NCBI GenBank assembly: GCA_029204225.1
Contig: MU833254.1
Coordinates: 1-58,943 of the forward strand
Source: Diphasiastrum complanatum
Lineage: Eukaryota; Streptophyta; Lycopodiopsida; Lycopodiales; Lycopodiaceae
Length of the DNA: 58,943 bases
Direction: 5' to 3'
Under the pieces are notes generated by a model that saw only the letters and a program-made list of their open reading frames with translations, ran no database searches and had not been told where the DNA came from. Every line of letters begins with the position of its first letter. Positions within the stretch are counted from its first letter, which is position 1. The position numbers and the translations under genes were made by a program. This document shows positions 1-11,593 of this stretch, in pieces.

Positions 1-824
1 ACAATGGAAACATCAAAGCATCCTTGAAAAAACTTGTTTTTTCACATTTTTGGTCTACAAAATGTCTTTATTGGCTTTTATGAAGTTGGTATTTTAATAG
101 GAGAATTTTTACAACATGTAAAGTTTTTTATCCAAGTGTTGTAACATTTTGGTTTTTCAACTTCTCTTGCAAAGGTTATTTTTAACCTTAGAAAAAGTGG
201 GTCCATTTAAACTTCGTAAAATTTTGAAAGTTTTAAACTTAAAATTTCAAAAATCTTACCTAGATTTATAAACTTTATTTTTCAATGTTTAGGAGCTTTG
301 ATCCTTTTAAGTTGCAAAGTAAAGAATTTTTTTTATTGAACTTTAATGAAATGTTCAAAATTCGAGGGAAGGAGAATTTTTCCCACCCTTGTAAGCTACC
401 GGGAATTGACTTAGCCCTGCCCCATCCTGCTATCCATATGGATAAGTGGGGGAAGGGAGGCTTTTCTCAGCCTCCCCTTGTATGGTCTTCCATTGTCCTG
501 TACCAGAACTTGTGTACAATTACTAACTATCTAACTAACTAAGTAACTACCTATATGTGTGTATATCTATCTACCTATCTATCTATATATATCTATATCA
601 TTCCAAGTGCCGTGTTATGGCACCTGTACGGGTGCCGTACAAGTGTCCGTGGACAAAAATTCCACCCAAAGGAATGCCAAAAAAATAGTAATTACTTATA
701 ATTAATGTGGAAGGGGGGGAGGGGGGGGTATAACCCTAAACCTAACCCCCCCCCTTCTTTTTTTTGTTAGGTTTTAGGGCCCAAAAAACTTTAAAAAGGC
801 CATATTTTAAAACTTAAAAATACC
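1..824. other. AT-rich intergenic DNA, no gene seen
   Basis: I see no coding feature. The stretch has a short TATC/TATC-like microsatellite near 545-600, a G-run at about 713-728 and a C-run at about 746-755 followed by a T-run. The short ORF at 285-542 resembles no family and is probably chance. Confidence 0.5.
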
Positions 825-834
825 CTCTCTCTCG

Positions 835-918
<84 letters not shown>
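825..918 (+). repeat. (CT)n microsatellite, LINE 5' junction
   Basis: About 94 bases of nearly pure CT with two small interruptions. It runs directly into a 5'-truncated LINE fragment with no intervening sequence, the same arrangement as at 11.5, 16.2, 17.2 and 20.4 kb. Confidence 0.95.
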
Positions 919-920
<2 letters not shown>

Positions 921-1515
921 ATTTACATTAGGACAGCTCCGCGTGTCGTCACATCAATTGGCTATTGAGACCGGGAGATTCCAGGGTACCCCGAGAGGGG
1001 CGTGAATTTGTCAGTTATGTTCCTTGGATGAGGTGGAGTCAGAGGAGCACTTTATCTTTAGGTGCTTGGTGTATTATGAGATCAGAGGGAGATACCACTG
1101 TTTGTTTCGCGACACGCCTGTCACCCCATGATCCCTCCTAGCCTATGAGGACTCCCGATGCGCTGCACTCATGATACGAGAGATGTTCATACTGCGACAG
1201 GACTTGTGTCAAACAGCCCAGCAGAGTCACATTTCTCAGCCTCAGATCACTTCTTTCTTCTCTCAGGAGGAGAGGACGAGACCTAGTATTTGATGATGAT
1301 GATGACGACGACGACTTACCTACCCATAGAGATCAGAGACAGTGTCCGACCCATACTCATGTTGCAGCATGAGCCACTCGACCTATCACGAGGAGACTTC
1401 ATCCTCTTAGACGACGTCAGCGACCACCAGTGGTCCTTCATGCTGCTACCCGCATTACATCCTTTTATAGCATCAGCAGGACAGGATTGGATGATAGTGT
1501 CATACCTTATTCATG
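919..1515 (+). mobile_element. 5'-truncated LINE, subfamily A C-terminal fragment
   Basis: Translation gives the end of the LINE ORF2 found complete at 11.6-16.2 kb: the LGQLRVSSHQLAIETGR block, a CCHC-like cluster (ICQ.C ... EEHFIFRC), then the YYEIRGRYHCLF block and a Gln/Ser-rich tail. At least two stops interrupt the frame. Homology to the 16-kb copy is lost after about 1515, before the 3' UTR hairpin, so the 3' end is also missing. It is a dead copy. Confidence 0.85.
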
Positions 1516-1637
1516 ACATTTAGCATTTCACAAGGAGGGCCAAAGAAAACACCAAAAGAGGGCACCACTCTCGTAACTTCATCTACGTTTCGTAACAGCC
1601 TAAACCGACGTTCTAGGCATGAGGAAACACAGTGTAG

Positions 1638-1847
1638 CACTTTACTTCGCTTCAATCTGACACCTATAGCTAGTTCTATACAATTTTCCAAATTGACATT
1701 TGTAGGCAAGAAAAACCTGGAATCATAGATTTCTTGCTCCGCGCTCATTTCCTATGCCCGACGTTGTGACCACTGCATCCCCCTCGTCAAATAGATACTC
1801 GTAGTACGTTAAATCGTCGCAATCGGATGTGTATAGAAAAATTTGCC
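1638..1847 (+). repeat. Direct repeat, copy 1 (pair at 3129-3312)
   Basis: About 210 bases that recur in the same orientation at 3129-3312, starting at TTTACTTCGCTTCAATCTGA and ending at AGAAAAATTTGC. The second copy lacks roughly 25 bases in the middle. The pair flanks a LINE fragment and a hAT relic. The identity of the repeat is unknown. It could be an LTR-like or subterminal sequence, or a duplication. Confidence 0.75.
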
Positions 1848-1968
1848 ACTCCTTTTCTCCTCCAACAGCCGTGACCTACTGCCAAAACTAATTTGCAAAT
1901 TTTATGCAAAATCTTTTTGTGTTTCGATACACGCACCCCTTGCACGCGTTCCGCCTGCTACCATTCTT

Positions 1969-2252
1969 CATACCCATTGTCTCTGATTTCCATGTTTCTC
2001 CCACCACCCTCTCTGATCACTCCTTTCTCTCTTTCGCTATCGGTCACCTTCCACCTACTCATCCATCCTCACTACCTACGCTTATCCGCACAACCAAATA
2101 CACATTTGACCCCATTTACATGCCAGCAAACCCAAACTCCCTGGCTTCACTTCTCCACTCCTTTTCCCATGATAATCCAGTTGACACCCAAACCGCTTTT
2201 CTCATCACCTCCCTCCACACCACCGCTTCGCTAGCCTTTCCTACCAAGCCCC
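1969..2252 (+). mobile_element. LINE endonuclease C-terminal fragment
   Basis: The translation contains SDFHVSPTTLSDHSFLSFAIG, nearly the same as the end of the endonuclease domain in the LINE copy at about 13660-13720, including the conserved SDH motif of AP-like endonucleases. It continues into the proline-rich linker seen at 22.3 kb. It is an isolated fragment without (CT)n at its left edge. Confidence 0.8.
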
Positions 2253-2261
2253 ATCTAGGCA

Positions 2262-2534
2262 AAACGTGATACACATCCCGATCACTGACCCTCCATGGTA
2301 TGGTGCGTTGTATGTGACAACTTGTACCATGTGCTCGACCACAATCTCGTGAGTGGCAGAGCTCACCACATCATAGATGAACTTTACGGTGATGGCTGCG
2401 CCACCAAGAATGGCATCTATCCCTCGTAAAAACACGGTGCCAAGCGGACATGAGACCATGATGTTCACGACGGATCTGTGACGAATGTCAGTCCATCCGT
2501 CGGACAATATGGAGCAACCGTAACTGCAAAACAA
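2262..2534 (-). pseudogene. hAT-type transposase fragment (DUF659-like)
   Basis: The minus-strand reading contains SILSDGWTDIRHRSVVNIMV, then CPLGTVFLRGIDA and VVQVVTYNA. This is the pattern of the DUF659 region of plant hAT transposases (SDGWTD, then N.lV..p.G..Fl..vDa, then VVQVVTDNA). The first catalytic Asp position lies in this region in hAT proteins. The BED finger and the C-terminal dimerisation region are not seen, so this is a partial relic. The family is recognised from motif memory, not from a search. Confidence 0.7.
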
Positions 2535-2540
2535 ATTCCG

Positions 2541-3128
2541 TCAGGAGACATAGGTTAGACACACTTGCCATATCAAGCATGTATAGATTGTAACAACATG
2601 CTAGGAAGATGCAACATATGCGAAAGAAACTTGTGAAATGAAAAACATTAAAGACTAAATTACTCAGGCTGCTCGAATGGGGCTTAGCTCCCATGTGATG
2701 GTCTCCTCCTCCTGGCGCATGAGGCGCATGCGTATCACCTAGGAGATCCCTATGAGGAATCTGCTGCTGCCGCGTGTCACATCATCTCTCTGAAGACATG
2801 CGTGTTAGCAATGGTGAATGGAATGGCAGCCTCGTAAAAAAACACGTCCACCGCTCTCGTGCTAGCCTCGTGTTGTTGCCTTTGCCACCCTTTGTCCAAT
2901 GTAGTCTGTTGTGCCCTCGCCCTGACGTGTCTCTGCTATGTGTCAGCAGTCGGGGTCTAACATGCCCTGTGGTGGTATGAGATGGGGCATCTAGGGGTGT
3001 GACACCAGCAACTGAGGATGTTGATGGTCGCGAGGGCTCTGATGGAGTGGCAAAAGGCCCAGGTGACCTTGCACATGCGACAGGCCCCGAGTGACTGTCA
3101 TGGGTAGGTGGTGCTAGCATTCCTCTAT
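2541..3128. other. Unassigned sequence beside the hAT relic
   Basis: No clear gene. A Pro/Ser/Thr-rich minus-strand ORF (2782-3120) lies where the N-terminus of the hAT transposase would be, but has no recognisable BED finger. It ends at the second copy of the direct repeat. Confidence 0.4.
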
Positions 3129-3312
3129 GCTTTACTTCGCTTCAATCTGAAACCTACAGCTAGTTCTAAACAATCATGGAAATTGTAATGTGTAGGCAAG
3201 AAAAATCTGGAATCTGAGTTTTCTTGCTCCGTGCCCGGTGCCGTGCCCTTCGTCGAATAGATAATCGTACGATGTTAGATCGTCGCAAATGGATTTGCAT
3301 AGAAAAATTTGC
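3129..3312 (+). repeat. Direct repeat, copy 2 (pair at 1638-1847)
   Basis: Second copy of the direct repeat described at 1638. It differs by many substitutions and one deletion of about 25 bases, so the duplication is old. Confidence 0.75.
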
Positions 3313-3431
3313 TATTGCGCGGCCAAAAGAAAAAATTTGCAAATTTGTTTGGCATTCCAGACAGCGTTCTGCTGTCCAGAACGCCATGCCAGCGGAACGA
3401 CACTCACACACAAACCATAGTAAAGCATGTA

Positions 3432-3880
3432 TAGATAGATCTCAAACTCAAACTTTATTGAATTCAGAGTAAGTACATAGCATCAACAAACATGAAATAC
3501 ATTGGAGCTGGCTGCCCTGTCTCCTCCCAACCTTTGCTGCATAGATTATAATGAGGAATACCTCTCTCTAGGCTCACTTATTTACGATCCTCAAGCACCC
3601 CTTAACCTTGACCCTTCTTGACGTCAACACATGGCCAATTCCGTGCACAGTCGACACTTGCCACTTGGCAGTACCTTGACACATAGGCAAGTGAGTAGGT
3701 TGACATGTCACTCATACACTAGACCAAGTGTCCTAGTGAGCATGTACCATGTGTCATGTTTGACTTGTCAATTCACTGGAGCAAGTGTCCCAGTGGGCAT
3801 ATGACACATGCCCCATTGACTAGTCAACTCTCCTACTTTTTAGGAAGCCAGTCCAGCCACTCCTAATTAATGACCTTTCA
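3432..3880. repeat. Degenerate tandem repeats, probable LTR sequence
   Basis: Between about 3690 and 3815 phrases recur (ACTAGACCAAGTGTCCTAGTGAGCAT, then CACTGGAGCAAGTGTCCCAGTGGGCAT; TGACATGTCA, then TGACTTGTCAA), giving an imperfect tandem unit of 55-60 bases. It lies beside a copia fragment in an otherwise non-coding stretch, so an LTR is the likeliest source. I cannot define its ends. Confidence 0.4.
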
Positions 3881-3935
3881 AATGTCTTAACATGGAGGAA
3901 CCTGTTTTTATCCTACCAAGCTCTGAGAGACTTAC

Positions 3936-4130
3936 CTACACACAAATCTCTGCATCTGCTATTCTTGCTATAGAGAGCAAGTCTTGTTCCAGAGTAGGCA
4001 CAAACAGAACGTCTTCGAGTCGCCTGTCTCTGCCATTGGTGTTGAGCCATAGTGAACCAATACCGTTCACTTGATGTCTAGATCCATCTCCAAGAACTAT
4101 GAATCTTGAGGGATCTGCACTTCTGAAACG
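3936..4130 (-). mobile_element. Ty1/copia fragment, protease/pre-integrase region
   Basis: The minus-strand translation reads VLGDGSRHQVNGIGSLWLN, then RLEDVLFVPTLEQDLLSI. This is the segment after the protease active site in copia polyproteins (lGdg....G.G...l......l.dVLyVP.L..NLLSi). No integrase or reverse transcriptase is attached. It is a small relic. Confidence 0.8.
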
Positions 4131-4346
4131 TTTCTTCAACGTAATGAATGACCCAATACCCTACACCAAAGCTCAACATGTGACTCAAACACTCAGTAGC
4201 TCTAATAACAATTTTATTTACATTTCTTTTATAAAGGTCACCATAGGCCGGTGACTTAGCCATTTCCATATTTTACAAAAAGTACATCTGTGCATAAAGT
4301 TGTAAACAACCGGGATAGGGAATGACAAGGAGCAAAAGCTGTAACA

Positions 4347-4480
4347 TCCCTCCCCCCCTTAGGTAGCATTGTCTGCGTTGGTGAAGCTAGGGGTACTGTG
4401 CACGTAAACTGTGCGCGGTCACCCATGTAGCATCAAAAAGAGGCCGGTGTTTTCAGACACTAATAAAGCTTTCTTGCTCT
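4347..4480 (-). mobile_element. Ty3/gypsy 3' end: chromodomain tail, PPT, LTR edge
   Basis: Reading the minus strand, DATWVTAHSLRAQYP precedes a stop and CYLRGGG. This resembles the end of gypsy polyproteins (EATWE...l...YP.f.LEdk...kGGG). It runs straight into a purine tract, AAGGGGGGGAGGGA (the + strand 4347-4362 is its complement), followed by TGTTAC. That is the order pol end, polypurine tract, 3' LTR start. The LTR would extend leftward from 4346. It contains a TATAAAAG box on the minus strand near 4230, but its far end is not clear. Confidence 0.6.
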
Positions 4481-5485
4481 CCACCTTGACATTTGTCTCT
4501 CCTCACACCTAGGCAGCCTTCTTCAAATGTGTTGTTGGAAAGGGCCCCAAATTGTCGGGCCCTTGGATCTAATCAGGCCCAATAGCAAAAGGCCCTCTTT
4601 TTTCTAATTCAAATTGGGCCCATACAATTCAAATGTGAATCGCAGTTCAGCATTCCCGAGTAAATCCATTGACTACATAAATTACATACATCTTTGGTTG
4701 GGTGCTTAAGGGATTCCATGATATTTTATTTTATTGGTTAGAAATTTTTTTAATAACATTTTCTTAATCTGTGGTTGGTTTGTTACATTCTTTTCTAGAT
4801 TTAACGAGAACTTTATGTTCTATTCAAAGGATATGAATTTTGAAGAGCTTTGGGTCTGTACACATTGAAGATGTAGTATGTATAAAGAATTTTATTATCT
4901 GTACGGTCTGGAGCATAGATTCCTATGTTAGGCCCACATAGCTCCATTGTATTTTATGACTACATTATCTATAAAGAATCTTGTTTGGTTATTGATTGTA
5001 TTGCAATTTTCCTTTATCATGGATGATATATTTTGTTGATCTCATTCTTTAACAGTCACAATATACTAGTTTACATGTAGGTTAGATTTTTGTATTACCA
5101 AATCATGGATGGGATATTTGTTGTGTATTCTAGTTTCAACTTCCAACCTACTAAATTGTGTGCTAATGTCAAATAGATGATGAATGTTTGCTTACCAGCT
5201 AGACTTGATTCTTCCTTTGGTCTTCTGATTGGCTATAGAGTTTGAGATTACTATATAAAACATAATCTGACTACTAAGTGTTCTCTTTCATTTTGTACAA
5301 CACATTGCAAGGAATTCTATCTCTAACAATGTCAAGTTTTATTATTTGTGTGTTTTGCACTTTAAGTTTTTCCTGCTTGAATGATTAGTGTATACTTGTT
5401 TTTCAAAAACTGTTTTTGTATACGGCTATATGTTTAAAAAATATTACTACTAGAGGTTGATTGCCCCGTACGATATTCTCTGCAG
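4481..5485. other. AT-rich stretch upstream of first visible exon
   Basis: About 1 kb rich in A/T without a supported gene. It is probably an intron of the methyltransferase gene, because the exon at 5486 begins mid-codon and must be preceded by another exon. I searched for the missing D-I-G-x-G exon here and did not find it. Confidence 0.4.
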
Positions 5486-5562
5486 GCAACGGGCATTTTT
5501 TATTGAATATGGCATCAAAATACGAGTCAAGAAACTTCCTTGGATTAGAAATGAATAAAAAG
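5486..5562 (+). CDS. Methyltransferase exon (SAM-binding loop)
   Basis: It follows acceptor TATTCTCTGCAG and ends AATAAAAAG before GTTGTG. It starts with two bases of a split Gly codon and encodes NGHFLLNMASKYESRNFLGL and EMNKK. The preceding exon must end with the first base of that Gly codon. Confidence 0.85.
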
Positions 5563-8500
5563 GTTGTGGCTTCGTTTGATTTGAGTATCTCTTTTGTGAA
5601 AATAGTTAGTGTTAACATTTAAAGTAAATTGAAAGTTGTCTTGCCATTTTTTGCAGCTTGTTGACCATTGTCAAATTTCTGTCAAAGACCTCCAATTCAA
5701 CAATTTGTAAGTAATAACTATTGAACTTAGTCTCATAACTGATTGAGAGTATTGTGCCAATGAACTAAAATTCTGAACTTTGCTTAAAACTCTTCAATTA
5801 ATTTGAATCTCTAATTCAATAACAATCTCAACCAATTTGGAAAAGCTTGTCCGATTTCAGATTTAATTCCATAAAGTAAGCCCCACTTTCAAGTTTGGGC
5901 TGCAAAATTCTTTATGTCACAGTAGCTTTAAAAACTAGAATGAGTGGACCATTTTTATATTCTCAACTGATGTTTGCAAACATTTTAATGGTTTAGTTAC
6001 ATGTCTTTTGGGAATTTTTGAGCTAGGCTATTGGCGGATATGTTTCTTCCATTACATTGTGTCTCTCGCCTTAGAGATACTAGAATCGCTTTTGTGGCAG
6101 ATACCCAGAAGGCCCTACCCCTGTTATCAGAATGCTACTTTTAATTTATGTTGCCAGATCTCAACGATGTTGGATTCCATGAAATTGGTGCTATTCAATC
6201 CTACCATTAGCATGCAGATCTGCATCAAAGATCTCGTGAGAGTGATATCTATATGAGTTTGTTATTTCATGCTGTTGTCTGCTTTCAGCAAGGTTAATGC
6301 CTCGTGTTCTGTGCTGGTATTTCAAACAAGTATGGCAGCGAATGTTATGTCAAGAACTTACATTAATGCTGCTGGCACAGATGCAGAAAAGGGCCGGTAA
6401 TAGCCTGCGGCTGATTTTCTGCACAAGGAGGATGGTCTTGCCTATAGAGGTTGTGTCAGATAGGTTTTTCCTAATTTTCTTGTTATGCACAGATAAAAGT
6501 CTTGCATGTCTATATTTGAATGGCCCATCATCTCTGAACACTTTTCTCAGAGCAGACTGCTGAAAACATAATAAAATTAGCAATCTCTCTACTGTCCAAT
6601 AAGTTTATGTTCGAATATGTGCTGCAGGAGATCTCATGTACATCAGCAGATATGCGGCCTCTCTGATGAGTTATTACCCAGTCCTTCAACATGAAACTCC
6701 TTGGTTGATTGTCTTGATATCCAGCACATGTCTGGGATGTAGTATCAAAATGTAGGAGCGATAACTTTGCAAAGTACAGTATATAGAAACTGAGAACTAA
6801 GCAGCCTGTAAAAGAATTTATGCAATCACCGACTTCCTGATAGCACGTAGAAAGAGCAGTTACTGCCAAAACTAATCACTCAAGGTCCAGAGAATAATGC
6901 TACTCTGCATCCAATTAAGTGAACACCTACACAAGATGATGTATATAACCTATAAGCCATTTTTTTCATCAGAAAAGTCTGAATTGGGGCTAGCCGCTAG
7001 GAGGTGAAGGGACCATGGCCTGTTTGGGCCCATTTCCTGCACGAACTAAGGATAGAGGCCTTTGGTGTAGTGGAACAACCTGGTTGAAAATTCGATTGGG
7101 ATGCTTGATTTGCCTGGGTGATCGGGTTACTGCCTGGATAATTGGTGCATGAAAAGAAAATGTCCTTAGAAATGAGAAGCAATATATGTCATGATTGAAA
7201 AAACACCAGCGATGGGCGGCAAGGAAGAATCTCTGGGGATCTGATGCCTCAATGTCCAGCATGTCAGTAATGAGTGTTACAAAGCTTTTGCAACTGTATG
7301 CATGGACCGTGAAGGTCAGTGATGCTAACAATTGAGGGATCTGCAGAAAACAATGTAGAGCAACTGATCGGTGGCTGCTAATTCATGCTAGACATATTTA
7401 AAAGCCAGGCTGCAGCTAACATTTGGCAGTAGAGCTGAAATGGAGAATAAAGTTATGCATTGGTCTGGAACTATGTCCTTTCTTGTTATAAGATGCTAAA
7501 TGATGATGGGAATCTGACAATTGCTGGTGATGTTGTGATGGCTGGTTTTACAACAAGCTGTTGAGAGCCATAAATGTAACCTGTGACTCAACAATGCAGG
7601 TGAGGGAGTTACCTGCTGATCTGCAGCTGACCAGAAGAAACTAGAGTGTGATGTTGAAAGGGCAACGATTTGGCAAGAATCTTCAATCATGGACCTGTAG
7701 GTAGAGCACCCTGTATGTAGAGAGGTAGCCGGAGAAAATGGTTCTGCCGAGGCTGAAAAAGCTCTAATACCAAGTTACGAGAAAATCAACATCCTGGAAG
7801 ACATGAAGAGAGGTAAGACTGCAAATAACAATGAAAAGGAAATTTCCACAAACATGGTATAGGAACTAAGCTAAATTTATGCCAAGCAGATCTAACATCA
7901 TGCTAGAAAGTCTCAAATAACAATAACATAATAAGTTTAATAAAATCTTCCTAAATATGCTATAGGAATTGAGCTGAATATAGGCTAAATTGATCTAAGA
8001 TTTCTCTAACCTTAAACTCTAACAAATCAAGGCTTAATTTCTACTAGTTAGGGCTTAGGGAAAATAAAAAGAAGCAAAGATCTAGCTAGCTACTAAATGT
8101 CATGAATACTAGTTAATGAATTTTGGGTCTTAAGCCCAAAACATATAGCTTGAAAACAACTAATAACATGGGCCCAAGTAATCGGCAATGGCCAAATAAG
8201 TGTCTCTAATAAATGGTCAGTAACTGGTTCTCTACACCTTGGATTTTGAATCATTATTAATCCACTCACTTGTGGTTACAAGCTGACACTTGAGACAGTT
8301 GGCTGCACATTATTTGGTGACATATACTTCTTCTTTGAGGCACATGTTAGTTTAAAGATAATCATGAATAGTTTCACAATATTGTGGATTACAATATTCA
8401 AACAAGAGATTAGATTAGTTTGTAGAAAATTTTTAGGAAAAGTTGCTGCTATTAAGGTGCATAATTGCTTCATACGAATTAGGCCTCAAGATTGTTGGAT

Positions 8501-11500
8501 ATATCTTCATTGAAAGCAGATAAGGCAAGGATACTTATCCTGTACTCTGCAATTTTCCTTTAGGAATGTCTACTGTTATGGACACAGAGTCCAGACTTCT
8601 CTACTATACACTTATTTGACACCCACAACTATTTGGGGGTCCCACAACTCTTTTATTATGTTTAAATTAAAACACATTCGACACTTAAATGGGCCAAATA
8701 CCTAAAATGGGCTGATGGGCCAAATGCCCCAATTGGACGCCCTAGAATGATAGAATGATGCTGCCCTCTATTTTTGAGGTATTTTATTATATTTTTTAGT
8801 TTCCAGCATTTACTTTGCTATTTCCAATGCCACTTTTTCATGGCACTTTTTTAATTGTTTAGGTATGTTTGCATTAGTCCTAGGATTTGACCAATCTTAT
8901 TTCTTGATTTTTTATTAAGAACTTATTGTTTCCTGCCCTTCTTTGTTTTCTTTTCCACTAGTACTGAGGACATTGCTGCCCATTTGGATGATCTTGCTAT
9001 TCAGCTTGATAATCCAACGCATTGTTGCTGACATCCCTTCTCAGATCAACATTGCTGTTGCATAAGCTTTTGATGCTTGCCAACCACTTCCGCCTCGTTC
9101 TCCTTCACATGTTTTCCAAGCTAGTCTCTTGGATCCACCCATTCTTGTTCCGCCTGTTCCTATCCCTTGTTTACTGATTATTGATCGTCTTTATAAACTT
9201 CTTCACTTTTTGTGCCCATTTATTTCTATCCGAAACATTTTGTTTGCTTGGTCCTCGTTCTTTTCTCATAGATCATGGCACATGTTTTACTTCCACTTTT
9301 TGGATAGAATCAATGCATATCCTAGATATTGAACTTTTAATGGGGACTGCTTACCACTCATCTGCAGATGGGCAATCTGAGGTTTTAAATCTTCTCGAGG
9401 ATTACTTACGCAAATTTTTTTCTCCTTCTGGCAAAGACTTCGGTTAACATCTTTGTTTCGCAAAATATAGTTACAATAGTTCCGTCAGCAATAGTGCTGG
9501 GGTTATCTCCATTTTTGCTATACTTAAATGGGCTAAATGCCTAATAATGGGCCAATGGGCCAAATGCCCGATGCCCTAATTGGATGCCTTAGAATGATTG
9601 CCTAACTATTTTAGATAGAGGCCATCATTCTATCAGTATTCAGTATGTTTTGGGGAATAGCTCTTTGTATTGGAGCATGCTTGTGAATGATTGTTTTGCC
9701 ACTTTTATGAATGCTATTGGCTATCTTTCATGCTAAATCTCTAGATACGTTCTAAACTTCTACCCTTTCCAGAAAGTGAGGATCCTACCATTTGGGGGTC
9801 TATTTCAAGATACTATTTGTTTTTCAAAATTAGGTGAAGTTCTTTTGCTAGATGGCTTCCATGTTTGCATCCAGATATCAACTTCTGGATTGTCTTAAAG
9901 GTGCACAAAGATTCACCTTCAAACTTGATGTTTCTTCATCATTTAAGAGGTGGGCATGCTTATTTGGATCAACCTTTTGTATCCAATCATAGTTGCACGT
10001 TGTGGACAATTTGAACCTGGAACTCTTTGTACAAAACCTTTTTGGCCCAAAATACGTTCCATACATTTGAAACCACATTAAAATCTGGTAAATGTTTAAA
10101 AAGGACATTAGTAGGAAAGAGTGCCAAGGATTTTCCCGTAGCATTCCAAATAAAGTTAAGGGCAATATTTAAATGCCACCATAGAAATTCCCAGAATTCA
10201 TATTCTCAATAGAATGCAATAATGGTTTTTCTAGTTTATAGGATACTTCTAGAGACAACATACACCTCCGTGACTCACCAACCCAACCATAGAGCAAATC
10301 CTTGCTCACCCTCAAGCCTAGGAGTCTCCCTCCCAAATCATGTCACAACTAATCAGCAGTAGCTCACCAAGATGAGTCAAGCTCTCATTCATATAGCCTC
10401 AACCATAAACCATATTGTTAGGAATGCTTATGGTATTTATGAGTCCCTCATGCATATCTATTATAAGAGTCCTCTGACTTATACGAAGCCCTACATTTCA
10501 GTTATTGCTTGAAGCTCTTGGGCATGCCTTAACCCAAGGTAAGGCACTAACTAGCCAGACTGGTTAGGGACATAACATACTCTCCCCCTCCCCTCAAGAC
10601 TATTATGTCCTTGGAAATTCTCCTAGGGCTCTCAACATTCTTTTGAAAATTATCGCCCTTTAGATGACCTTTCACTTGAATGATTACTCACAAAGAATGC
10701 AACTCCTCAATTGATGTTCTCTCTAATCTAGTTTCTTTCAAGTTTTGTACAAGTGCGACCTATCCAACCCCAACTAAAATCTTAATGTAAGACTATAATT
10801 CCTTATAGTTTGATAGCATTTTCATTAAGATCATGAGTTTTGTCAAGAGAGAACTAGAGAGACAATGTTCCTTTATAGGAGGGCCTACAAGGCCACAATG
10901 TCTTCTATTCATGGTATCTCCATGGGAGAATCATTTTGTTTTGATGGTTTCTTGTTCTATGATTCGTTTTTGCTTATTCTCTGTGAACATGTTTGTAACT
11001 ATCTAGAAGAGTCATTTGTGTACTCATTATCTACTAGGCAAATTTGCATTAAAGCATTGAGAACTTTTTGGGGTTTGCAATTTTATGGTCCACTCATAAC
11101 TTTGAGGATTCTTTCCACCTTTGTTTGCAAAAATGTTGTAAAGAAAGCATAATGTTTGGGGTTTTTTACACAAATTGTTGGTCATCCAATGCTCAGGTGT
11201 ACACTAGTTTAGAGATGCCCTGCTTACCTTCTTAAGATGGTATCATATAAAAAATTGAGATCATTTATGGGTACAATCAGTTCATTTATATGTATCTTCT
11301 CTTTGAACTCTCCTTGACACCAAGTGTCAACTTACTTTCTAAATACTTGAAAGTTTGTGAAAGCAGCATTTTATGATTATTGGAAGAAATGTTATCCTAC
11401 ACCTACTTTTTGACCTAGTTACTACTTGTAAATTCATGTATGCAGGCACTTTGTGGCAGCAAATGCAATAACATCTTTTAAGCAGCTAGTTTTTGGATAC

Positions 11501-11527
11501 CCTGGGGGTGTAATACTTGTTGCAATT

Positions 11528-11593
<66 letters not shown>

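Noticed and set aside
730-760. CCCTAAACC near the C-run as telomeric repeat
   Set aside because: Only a single imperfect unit is present. A telomeric array would need several tandem units.
8683-9598. Paired short repeats as a CRISPR-like array
   Set aside because: Only two copies, eukaryotic context, and gypsy integrase between them. LTR remnants explain them better.
10865-11152. 95-codon ORF as a methyltransferase exon
   Set aside because: The exons at 5657-5706 and 11446-11530 already join in phase and give continuous family similarity, leaving no room for it.
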